From PNKC01 sp039917655 (GTDB lineage: Bacteria > Chloroflexota > Dehalococcoidia > Tepidiformales > Tepidiformaceae), in assembly GCA_039917655.1 (NCBI GenBank), contig JBDSJC010000135.1, positions 1 through 12,275 on the forward strand: a stretch of DNA of 12,275 bases, in the 5' to 3' direction. The translations under genes were made by a program, and so were the position numbers. Below, piece by piece: positions 1 through 8,202 of the stretch; positions within the stretch are counted from its first letter, which is position 1; the number at the start of each line of letters is the position of its first letter. Under the pieces are notes generated by a model. That model had not been told where the DNA came from. It saw only the letters and a list, made by a program, of their open reading frames with translations, and did no database searches.

Positions 1-268
1 TGATGTAGTCCGCATGGCCCGGGCAGTCAACGTGGGCGTAGTGACGCTTCTCCGTCTCGTACTCCACGTGGGCAATGGCGATCGTGATCCCGCGCGCGCG
101 CTCTTCCGGGGCGTTGTCGATCGAATCGAACGCCCGGAACTGTGAACCGCCTCTGAGCGCCAGGACTTTCGTGATCGCCGCCGTCAACGTCGTCTTGCCG
201 TGGTCCACGTGGCCAATCGTGCCGACGTTTACGTGCGGCTTCGTCCGTTCAAATTTCGCCTTCGCCAT
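1..268 (-). CDS. tuf: Elongation factor Tu, N-terminal part (cut by window edge)
   Basis: EF-Tu carries aminoacyl-tRNA to the ribosomal A site as a GTP-bound complex in the cytoplasm. Only the first 89 residues are present; the rest lies beyond position 1. The GTPase motifs are clear: G1 GHVDHGKT at residues 19-26, the switch I RGITI at 59-63 and G3 DCPGH at 81-85. The ATG at 268 is preceded by an AAGGA-type ribosome binding site about 8 nt upstream. The gene follows fusA by 34 nt on the same strand, which is the classical end of the str operon. EF-Tu and SelB share this G-domain, but the start at MAKAKFERTK and the operon position make ordinary EF-Tu essentially certain. Many bacteria have a second tuf copy; whether this genome does cannot be seen. 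Confidence 0.97.
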   Translation of the reverse strand, partial: MAKAKFERTKPHVNVGTIGHVDHGKTTLTAAITKVLALRGGSQFRAFDSIDNAPEERARGITIAIAHVEYETEKRHYAHVDCPGHADYI

Positions 269-302
269 GGGTGGTTTCCTTTCCTTCTCTGGAACCTCTG
301 GT

Positions 303-2378
<2,076 letters not shown>

Positions 2379-2407
2379 GGTACTCCTAGGGTTTCAGATC
2401 GCCCGCT

Positions 2408-2878
2408 TTACCAGCGGTAGTGGACGAAAGCGCGGTTCGCTTCGGCCATGCGGTGGGTGTCGTCACGTTTCTTGATGGCGGCGCCGGTGTTGTTGGCAGC
2501 GTCGAGAAGTTCGCTGGCGAGGCGTTCGCTCATCGAGCGGCCGCCGCGACTGCGGGCAGAACCGAGAAGCCAGCGCATGGAGAGCGCGAGGCGGCGGTCC
2601 GGGCGGATCTCAACCGGCACCTGGTAGGTAGCTCCGCCAACGCGGCGAGGCTTCACTTCCAGGACGGGGGTAGTGTTTCGCACAGCCTGCTGGAAGACAT
2701 CCAGCGGGTCCCGGCCAGTCTGGGTCTGGATGCGATCAAACGCGCCGTAGACAACCCGCTCGGCGGTGCTTTTCTTGCCCCGCGTCATGAGCTTATTGAT
2801 GAGCACCTGCACGTTGATCGCGTTGTAGCGAGCATCGGGTGGCGTCGGTCGCCGTTCAGGTCGGTTGCGTCGGGCCAT
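2408..2878 (-). CDS. rpsG: 30S ribosomal protein S7
   Basis: S7 is a primary 16S rRNA-binding protein that nucleates assembly of the 30S head and contacts the E-site tRNA. The product has 156 residues, the normal length. The sequence begins MARRNRPERR and carries the family hallmarks NVQVLINKLMTRGKKSTAE, LEVKPRRVGGATYQVPVE and the C-terminal DTHRMAEANRAFVHYRW. The ATG at 2878 has a GGAG ribosome binding site 8 nt upstream. It follows rpsL by 37 nt and precedes fusA by 29 nt. In E. coli S7 is the translational repressor of this operon; whether a similar S7-binding site exists in the rpsL-rpsG spacer here cannot be judged from the 37 nt alone. Confidence 0.98.
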   Translation of the reverse strand: MARRNRPERRPTPPDARYNAINVQVLINKLMTRGKKSTAERVVYGAFDRIQTQTGRDPLDVFQQAVRNTTPVLEVKPRRVGGATYQVPVEIRPDRRLALSMRWLLGSARSRGGRSMSERLASELLDAANNTGAAIKKRDDTHRMAEANRAFVHYRW

Positions 2879-2915
2879 GCGTCAGACTCCGGTTTGGGTG
2901 GGCTTGCGGGCCAGG

Positions 2916-3356
2916 CTACTTTTTGCGGCCCGCGGGCTGGGCATTCTTGCGAGTGCCGTACTTGCTGCGTCCCTGCTTGCGGTTGTTCACACCGGTAGCA
3001 TCGAGGGCGCCACGGACGATGTGATAGCGCACGCCCGGCAGGTCCTTCACGCGGCCACCGCGGACCAATACCACCGAGTGTTCCTGAAGGCTGTGGCCTT
3101 CGCCCGGGATGTACGCGGTCACTTCGATGCCGTTGGTCAGGCGGACACGGGCTACCTTGCGGAGCGCCGAGTTCGGCTTCTTCGGGGTTTGCGTGCGCAC
3201 CTGGGTGCAGACGCCTCGCTTCTGAGGCGAGCCCTTGCCAGCAACCTTACGCAGGCGGCCGGTGTGCGAGTTGAAGCTGAAGAGCAGCGCGGGTGCGCCG
3301 GACTTCTTGCTTTTTGGCGTGCGGCCCTTGCGGACCAACTGATTGATGGTCGGCAT
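2916..3356 (-). CDS. rpsL: 30S ribosomal protein S12 (with a central insertion)
   Basis: S12 lies at the decoding centre of the 30S subunit and affects accuracy. The product has 146 residues against about 124 in E. coli. The extra length comes mainly from a stretch of about 20 residues between SGAPAL and SPQKRGVCT, reading LFSFNSHTGRLRKVAGKG. Comparable insertions at this point are, as I recall, typical of Chloroflexota S12, and this is the main clue to the host phylum. The core is canonical: TPKKPNSALRKVARVRL, including the lysine that mutates in streptomycin resistance, and GEGHSLQEHSVVLVRGGRVKDLPGVR, which contains the aspartate methylthiolated by RimO in many bacteria. It is the first gene of the str operon. 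Confidence 0.97.
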   Translation of the reverse strand: MPTINQLVRKGRTPKSKKSGAPALLFSFNSHTGRLRKVAGKGSPQKRGVCTQVRTQTPKKPNSALRKVARVRLTNGIEVTAYIPGEGHSLQEHSVVLVRGGRVKDLPGVRYHIVRGALDATGVNNRKQGRSKYGTRKNAQPAGRKK

Positions 3357-3454
3357 TCCTGCTTCCCCTGCTTTCAGCGTTTCGGGAGATCCCGTGGTTC
3401 AGGCAGCGCCCCAGAGCGATTGCAAAAGGGCCCGGCGTGGTTCCTAATTCAAGG

Positions 3455-3484
3455 CACGAAAACAGGCCGAAAAGCCTGTTCGTG
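3455..3484 (-). promoter_or_regulatory. Leader hairpin of the str operon, terminator-like
   Basis: On the minus strand the arms AACAGGC (3480-3474) and GCCTGTT (3467-3461) pair perfectly over a 6-nt loop TTTTCG. The outer CACG/CGTG adds four more pairs across a two-T bulge. The stem runs into TTTTCG, so it resembles a weak intrinsic terminator inside the 5' leader, about 100 nt before the rpsL start. This placement fits attenuation or a ribosomal-protein leader structure. No known leader family was recognised, and the U-tract is short. Confidence 0.4.
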
Positions 3485-3589
3485 AACTGCACCCCGTACC
3501 GTCTCTGGTTCAGGGCCGTCTTCAAGCACTCAGCTTCGCGACCTGCCGAACTGTTTCAAGCTCCGCGTGTCTATAAGCGCCGATCGAGA

Positions 3590-3617
3590 AGATTACCACA
3601 GCACCTCTCACTGTCAA
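3590..3617 (-). promoter_or_regulatory. Candidate sigma-70-type promoter of the str operon
   Basis: Read on the minus strand, a perfect TTGACA lies at 3617-3612. After 16 nt it is followed by TAATCT at 3595-3590, which is preceded by TG as in an extended -10 box. Transcription would start near 3583 and give a leader of about 225 nt before rpsL. The -10 match is only moderate. An imperfect inverted repeat (8 of 9 pairs, arms 3604-3612 and 3623-3631) overlaps the -35 and could be an operator or chance. The remainder of the 366-nt gene-free stretch 3357-3722 shows no gene; it also holds the leader hairpin and the ribosome binding site of the downstream plus-strand gene. Confidence 0.4.
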
Positions 3618-3722
3618 CCAGAAGTGAGTGGCCTCGGAGCGCCGTTATGCACTGCGCTGAACGGCAATCGAGGCGATCGGCTACCGTGGCCCCAACCATT
3701 CACCAGTAGCTGGAGGCTTCCC

Positions 3723-4520
3723 ATGACCGACCGGGTGAAAGACCGGGCAGCGATTATCTTCGGCGGCGGGCAGACGCCGGGCGAAACGATCGGCAACGGA
3801 CGCGCGACGGCAATCGTCCTCTCGCGGGAAGGCGCGAAGCTGGTGATCGTCGATCGCGACCTCGCCGCGGCCGAGGAAACGGCGGCGATCATTCGCGGCG
3901 AAGGCGGGCAGGCCGTGGCTGTCGGGGCGCAGGTCACCGAAGAATCGCAGGTGCGGGAGGCGATCGCGGCCTGCGTGAGCACCTACGGCCGGATCGACAT
4001 CCTGCACAACAACGTCGGCGCGAGCCTCGCCCTTGGCGACGCCAGCGTCACGGACCTCACGGTGGAAGCGTTCGACCAGATTGTGGCGGTCAACCTGCGC
4101 GGCATGTGGCTGGCCTGCAAGCACGCACTCCCCATCATGCGCGAACAGCAGAGCGGCTCGATCGTCAACATCTCCTCGATGGCCGTGCGCTCGGCGTACC
4201 CCTACATCGGCTACAAAACCACCAAGGCGGGCGTCATCAGCCTGACCGAGAACATCGCCTCGGCCAACGCCCAGTACGGCATCCGCGCGAACGTGATTCT
4301 CCCCGGCCTGATGAACACGCCGATGGCGATCGAGCCGCGGGTGGCCGCTGGCACGCCCCGCGAGGAGGTGATCGCCGGCCGCGACCGCCAGGTACCCCTG
4401 CGCCGGAAGATGGGCACCGGTTGGGATGTGGCCTACGCCGCCCTATTCCTGCATTCAGACGAAGCGGGATTCATCACCGGCGTTTCGCTGCCGGTGGACG
4501 GCGGGTCGAGCGTGAGCTGA
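3723..4520 (+). CDS. Short-chain dehydrogenase/reductase (SDR), NAD(P)-dependent
   Basis: A classical SDR oxidoreductase of 265 residues, expected to be cytosolic and to oxidise or reduce an alcohol/ketone with NAD(P). The Rossmann glycine motif is a variant with an insertion, GGGQTPGETIGNGRA at 14-28 in place of TGxxxGIG. An aspartate after the second strand (IVDRD, residues 42-46) points to NAD preference. NNVG is at 96-99. The catalytic set is S151, Y164 and K168 (YKTTK). The PGLMNTPM stretch and the C-terminal GVSLPVDGG are typical. The start is ATG 3723 because TGGAGG lies 6 nt upstream; the open frame extends further upstream to 3567 without a comparable site. It is first in a same-strand run with a CoA-transferase and a lyase, suggesting oxidation of a hydroxyacid or hydroxyacyl-CoA intermediate. 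The substrate is not predictable. Confidence 0.92.
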   Translation: MTDRVKDRAAIIFGGGQTPGETIGNGRATAIVLSREGAKLVIVDRDLAAAEETAAIIRGEGGQAVAVGAQVTEESQVREAIAACVSTYGRIDILHNNVGASLALGDASVTDLTVEAFDQIVAVNLRGMWLACKHALPIMREQQSGSIVNISSMAVRSAYPYIGYKTTKAGVISLTENIASANAQYGIRANVILPGLMNTPMAIEPRVAAGTPREEVIAGRDRQVPLRRKMGTGWDVAYAALFLHSDEAGFITGVSLPVDGGSSVS

Positions 4521-4530
4521 GGGAACCAAG

Positions 4531-4551
4531 GCTGAGTGCTGAGTGCTGAGT
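4531..4551 (+). repeat. Short tandem repeat, 3 x GCTGAGT
   Basis: Three perfect head-to-tail copies of the 7-nt unit GCTGAGT lie in the 64-nt spacer after the SDR stop codon. This may be slipped-strand repeat or part of a dispersed intergenic repeat. No hairpin or other function is evident. Confidence 0.6.
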
Positions 4552-4584
4552 GTGCGCCGACCTGAGTTCCCAGATAGTGGTTTG

Positions 4585-4752
4585 ATGACAGAACCGGAAC
4601 CTCCCGGCGGCGAGCCCGTCCGTTGGATAGATGGCCGCGATTACCCCGTGCTCGCCGTCATTTGGGACAACGAGGATGACGCAATCGTCGACACGCTCGG
4701 CGATGCGTCCGAGGAACCGACCGCCCCGGAGGTTGCCAAGCCACCAGCCTGA
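4585..4752 (+). CDS. Small acidic protein of unknown function
   Basis: A 55-residue open frame starting at ATG 4585. The product is acidic and proline-rich at both ends, with a central block RWIDGRDYPVLAVIWDNEDD followed by AIVDTLGD. The block looks like a folded or conserved core; it resembles the tail segments (…WDNEDDAxYDxL) seen on small antitoxin-like or hypothetical proteins, from memory and not checked. There is no strong ribosome binding site. It sits between the SDR and the CoA-transferase with a 15-nt gap to the latter, so it would be co-transcribed. No membrane segment or signal peptide is visible. It could be a non-coding spacer, but the coherent aromatic/acidic core favours a real gene. 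Confidence 0.5.
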   Translation: MTEPEPPGGEPVRWIDGRDYPVLAVIWDNEDDAIVDTLGDASEEPTAPEVAKPPA

Positions 4753-4767
4753 ACCAAGAATAGGCCG

Positions 4768-6012
4768 GTGAACCGCCCCAGCGATCCCGACTACCGCCGC
4801 GCCCACGAATGGGCCGCGCCGATGCTCGCCGGGCCTTCGGGGCCCCTTAAGGGCGTGCGTATCATCGATCTGACTCGCGCCCTGGCCGGGCCGTTCGGCA
4901 CCATGCTTCTGGCCGACCTTGGCGCGGACGTCGTCAAAGTCGAGCCGCCCGAAGGCGACATCTCCCGCTACTCGCTCCCCTACACCGAAAGCGACACAGA
5001 ACGCGCCTTCGGCGGCTACTTCGCGAGCATCAACCGCAACAAGCGCGGCGTGGTGCTCGATCTGACCGTGGAGGCCGACCGCGAAACCTTCCTGCGGCTG
5101 ACAGACGGCGCCGACGCCCTCGTCGAAAATTTCCGCGCGGGCGTGATGGACCGCCTGGGGCTCAGCTACGAAACGCTCGCCGCCCGCAACCCCAAGCTGG
5201 TCTACGGCGCGATCCGCGGCTTCGGCGACCCGCGCACCGGCACCAGCCCGTACGTCGATTGGCCCGCCTACGACGTGGTCGCGCAGGCGATGGGCGGGCC
5301 GGTGAGCTTCACCGGCACCGAGGACGGCCAGGTCCTGAAGATCGGCCCCAGCATAGGCGACCTCTACCCCGGCACGCTTGCAGCGCTGGGCATTGTCTCG
5401 GCGCTGCTCCACGCCCGCGCAACCGGCGAAGGGCAGTTCCTTGATGTCGGCATGTACGACGCTGCACTCGCTCTCTCCGAGGCGATCATCTACCGCTATT
5501 CGTACCGGGGCCAGATTTCGAAGCCGCTCGGCAACAGCCACGCGCAACTCACCCCGTTCGACATCTACCCCACGGCGGACGGCTACTGCGCGATCGCCGC
5601 GCCCACGCCGAACCATTGGGAGCGACTTTGCCTGCTGATGGAGCGCGAAGACCTGATCGACGACGACCGCACGCGGGCGAACAACGACCGCATCCAGAAC
5701 GCCGCCTTCGTCAAGGAGACGATGGTCGCCTGGACGACCGCCCGCACAACGAAAGAGGTGGTCGACACCCTGGCCGGGCTGGTGCCGGTCGGCCCGGTGA
5801 ACGACGCCGCCGACCTCTTCGCCGACCCGCATGTGCGCGCGCGCCAGATGCTCGTGGCCGTCGAACATCCCGGCAGCGACCGTCCGGTAGTGCTCCCGAA
5901 CTCCCCGATTAAGCTGACCGCCACGCCGAGTGGCATCTACCGACGCCCGCCCAAACTGGGCGAGCACAACGCCGAAATCCTTGCAGAACTGGACCAGGAG
6001 AACCCCAAATGA
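4768..6012 (+). CDS. Family III CoA-transferase (CaiB/BaiF type)
   Basis: Family III CoA-transferases move CoA between an acyl-CoA donor and a carboxylic acid through an aspartyl-CoA intermediate; they act in the cytosol as interlocked dimers. The 414-residue product has the usual length. Signatures: GVRIIDLTRALAGPFGTMLLADLGADVVKVEPP near residues 29-61, NRNKRGVVLDL at 89-99, and the catalytic aspartate in YDVVAQAMGG at D169, the same number as in formyl-CoA transferase. The start chosen is GTG 4768. ATG 4822 (residue 19) is a reasonable alternative because neither has a strong ribosome binding site and the conserved domain begins after residue 27. It overlaps the next gene by ATGA, implying translational coupling to the lyase. 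Transferase plus CitE-type lyase pairs occur in itaconate/citramalate degradation and in the 3-hydroxypropionate bicycle, so succinate-, mesaconate- or itaconate-type acids are candidates. This is inference. Confidence 0.93.
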   Translation: MNRPSDPDYRRAHEWAAPMLAGPSGPLKGVRIIDLTRALAGPFGTMLLADLGADVVKVEPPEGDISRYSLPYTESDTERAFGGYFASINRNKRGVVLDLTVEADRETFLRLTDGADALVENFRAGVMDRLGLSYETLAARNPKLVYGAIRGFGDPRTGTSPYVDWPAYDVVAQAMGGPVSFTGTEDGQVLKIGPSIGDLYPGTLAALGIVSALLHARATGEGQFLDVGMYDAALALSEAIIYRYSYRGQISKPLGNSHAQLTPFDIYPTADGYCAIAAPTPNHWERLCLLMEREDLIDDDRTRANNDRIQNAAFVKETMVAWTTARTTKEVVDTLAGLVPVGPVNDAADLFADPHVRARQMLVAVEHPGSDRPVVLPNSPIKLTATPSGIYRRPPKLGEHNAEILAELDQENPK

Positions 6013-6926
6013 GCCGACCCTTCCGCCTTCGCCGATCCGAACTCGCCACGCCCGGCACCAGCGAAAAGATGATGGCCAAGGCTGCCCAGAGCGACGCCGA
6101 CCTTGTCTTCCTCGACCTCGAAGATGCGGTTGCGCCGAGCGAAAAGGTGGGCGCGCGCCAGCCGGTGATCAACGCCCTCAACGGGTTGGACTGGGGCAAG
6201 ACGACGCGAGCAGTGCGCGTCAACGGCCCGCACACCATCTGGTGCCACGACGACATCATCGAAACGGTGACCGGCGCCGGCAAGAACATCGACGTGATCA
6301 TCGTCCCCAAGGTGAAGGCGCCCCGCGACGTCTGGTTCGTCGATACGCTGCTGACGCAGCTCGAATTCAAGCTCGGCCTGCCCGAGGGCGGCATTGGCCT
6401 TGAACTGCTGATCGAAGAGACCGAAGCGCTCGCCCGGGTCGAGGAGATCGCCGCCTGTTCGCCACGGCTGGAGGCGCTGATCCTCGGCGTCGGCGACTTG
6501 TCCGCCAGCCAGGGGATGCGGATGGGCAACATCGGCGTGAACAAGGGCATTTATCCAGGTGACATCTGGCACTACGCCCGCACGCGCATGATCGTCGCCG
6601 CTCGCGCCTTCGGCCTTGACGCGATCGATGGCCCGTTCGCCGACTTCCGCGACGGCGACGGCTATCGCACGGAGTGCACCTGGTCCTCCACCCTCGGCGC
6701 GGTCGGCAAGTGGTGCATCCATCCCAGCCAGATCGAGATCGCCAACGATGTCTATTCGCCGACCGAGAAAGAAGTGGCGACCGCGAAGAGCGTCATCTCG
6801 AAGGTGCGAGAGGCCGAGGCGGCGGGGCTGGGCAGCGCGAACAACAACGGCGTAATGATCGACGCCGCAACGGCGCGCATCTTCGAAATCGTGCTGGAGC
6901 GGGCGAAGCAGACCGGGCGGCTGTAG
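6009..6926 (+). CDS. HpcH/HpaI-CitE family lyase, malyl-CoA/citramalyl-CoA lyase-like
   Basis: Members of this TIM-barrel family cleave or form C-C bonds in 3-hydroxyacyl-CoAs (malyl-CoA, beta-methylmalyl-CoA, citramalyl-CoA) using Mg2+. The 305-residue protein shows FLDLEDAV at 34-41, the substrate-binding RVN at 70-72, IVPKVKAP at 98-105, the metal-binding glutamate region LIEETEAL at 134-141 and the GVGDLSAS aspartate region at 160-167. It also has DIWHYARTRM and GKWCIHPSQI, which recall Chloroflexus malyl-CoA lyase more than citrate-lyase CitE. No other citrate lyase subunits are present. The ATG is embedded in the stop of the CoA-transferase (ATGA), so the two are probably translated together and act in sequence: CoA activation of a dicarboxylic acid, then cleavage to acetyl-CoA plus an oxo acid. 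No hydratase gene is seen here. Confidence 0.9.
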   Translation: MSRPFRLRRSELATPGTSEKMMAKAAQSDADLVFLDLEDAVAPSEKVGARQPVINALNGLDWGKTTRAVRVNGPHTIWCHDDIIETVTGAGKNIDVIIVPKVKAPRDVWFVDTLLTQLEFKLGLPEGGIGLELLIEETEALARVEEIAACSPRLEALILGVGDLSASQGMRMGNIGVNKGIYPGDIWHYARTRMIVAARAFGLDAIDGPFADFRDGDGYRTECTWSSTLGAVGKWCIHPSQIEIANDVYSPTEKEVATAKSVISKVREAEAAGLGSANNNGVMIDAATARIFEIVLERAKQTGRL

Positions 6927-6977
6927 GGGCCGAGATGCGGGCCTCCGCCGCGCTCGTTAGACTTGGCCGACACAACT

Positions 6978-6997
6978 GGCCCTTCCGGGGAAGGGCC
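6978..6997 (+). promoter_or_regulatory. Perfect hairpin before the oxidoreductase gene
   Basis: GGCCCTTC and GAAGGGCC form a perfect 8-bp stem over a CGGG tetraloop, 51 nt after the lyase stop codon and 6 nt before the GAGGG ribosome binding site at 7004-7008. There is no T-tract, so it is not a standard intrinsic terminator. The left arm can alternatively pair (GGCCCT with AGGGCC at 7005-7010) with the ribosome binding site, which itself lies in the palindrome GAGGGCCCTC (7004-7013). Two exclusive foldings could control initiation at 7014, or the hairpin may merely be an mRNA end or processing signal. Confidence 0.45.
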
Positions 6998-7013
6998 GCG
7001 AAAGAGGGCCCTC

Positions 7014-8081
7014 ATGAAGGTTGGAACAGGATTCGGCGGAGGCTGGCTTACCGCAGTCGCCGAGCAGGCTCGACGCGCCGAGGAGCTTGGGTATGACTTC
7101 GCTTCAACTCCCGAGACGTCGCACGACTCGATCCTCGCGGCGACAATTGCCGCCGCCAGCACCGAGAAGCTGGAGATTCAGACCAGCGTCACGATCGCCT
7201 TCCCCCGCAGCCCTACCGTGCTCGCCATGGAAGCCTGGGACATCCAGCACTTGAGCAAGGGCCGTTTCACGCTCGGACTCGGCAGCCAGGTGAAGGGCCA
7301 CAACGCCAACCGCTTCAGCACCGAGTGGGCGCCTGGCCCGGCGACGCGCATGAAGGACTACATCCGTATGGTGCGCGCGGTCTGGCACTCCTTCGAAACG
7401 GGCGAAGCGCCGAACTACGTGGGCAAGCACTACCACTTCACGTTGATGACGCCGAACTTCAACCCCGGCCCGATTGAGTATGCCCGCCCGAAGATCGCCC
7501 TCGCTTGCGTCGGCGATGCCATGGCGCGCGTCGCCGGCGAAGTGGCCGATGCCGTCTTCCCGCACGGCTTCATGACTGACAAGTACATGCGCGAGGTCGT
7601 CCTCCCGAACGTGGCCATCGGCTTGCAGCGCTCGGGCAGAACGTGGACGGACATCGAGATCTCGGGCGGTGGCTTCACCGTGTTCGCCGAGACTGAGTCC
7701 GAGATCGAACAGGGGCTCGAGAATCTCCGCCAGCCGATCTCGTTCTACGGCTCTACGCGCAGCTACCACGAAGTCTTCGAAGTGCACGGCCTCAAGGACC
7801 TTGGGATGCAACTCCATTCGCTTTCGCTGGCAGGCAAGTGGGACGAAATGAAACGCGTTATCCCGGAAGACGTGCTCCGCGTGTTCGCGCAGTCCTCCAC
7901 CTACGACAAGCTGCCCGAGTTCCTCCGCGAAAAGCGTGAGTACGCGAGCCGCATCACGCTGGCCATGCCCAACCGGACACCGGAGGAGCGCGAACGCGCG
8001 TCCCAGGTAATGAAGGCTGTCCAGGCGGTAGACGTGCCGCGAGAGCCGAGAGGGGTGGCGGTGCCGGCGGCTTCGGCGTGA
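7014..8081 (+). CDS. LLM-class F420-dependent oxidoreductase, MSMEG_2256 (TIGR03617)-like
   Basis: Luciferase-like monooxygenase fold (TIM barrel) proteins of this group are predicted to use coenzyme F420; the substrate of the MSMEG_2256 subfamily is not established. The 355-residue product starts MKVGTGFGGGWL and contains AEELGYDFASTPETSHDS, VTIAFPRSPTVLAMEAWDI, GRFTLGLGSQVKGH, FNPGPIEYARPKIALACVGDAMARVAGEVADA, and the C-terminal ISFYGSTRSYHEVFEVHGL, all in family order. ATG 7014 was chosen because GAGGG lies 5 nt upstream and the family sequence begins there; an ATG at 6963 would add 17 residues with no family likeness and would place the hairpin inside the gene. It lies 87 nt after the lyase and may be a separate transcript. 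The last 40 codons are duplicated at 9469-9588. Confidence 0.9.
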   Translation: MKVGTGFGGGWLTAVAEQARRAEELGYDFASTPETSHDSILAATIAAASTEKLEIQTSVTIAFPRSPTVLAMEAWDIQHLSKGRFTLGLGSQVKGHNANRFSTEWAPGPATRMKDYIRMVRAVWHSFETGEAPNYVGKHYHFTLMTPNFNPGPIEYARPKIALACVGDAMARVAGEVADAVFPHGFMTDKYMREVVLPNVAIGLQRSGRTWTDIEISGGGFTVFAETESEIEQGLENLRQPISFYGSTRSYHEVFEVHGLKDLGMQLHSLSLAGKWDEMKRVIPEDVLRVFAQSSTYDKLPEFLREKREYASRITLAMPNRTPEERERASQVMKAVQAVDVPREPRGVAVPAASA

Positions 8082-8202
8082 TCGGGCGGTCCCAGGTGTG
8101 GGTGCTCAGATGGAACGCCGTATCGTGCCAGGCCGTGGTTCACAAGTAGGCTCTCCTACCGCTTGGGTGGCAGCGCCAGCCCGCGCAATGTAGAACGGTG
8201 GG

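Noticed and set aside
4474..5967. 497-codon minus-strand open frame opposite the CoA-transferase
   Set aside because: Antisense shadow of a clear enzyme gene with a matching catalytic residue on the plus strand; no recognisable motif in its own product.
5937..6722. 261-codon minus-strand open frame opposite the lyase gene
   Set aside because: Same reason: a GC-driven antisense frame with low-complexity product.
8146..8159. Hairpin GTAGG-CTCT-CCTAC upstream of the exporter as terminator
   Set aside because: Only 5 bp and no T-tract; too weak to call.
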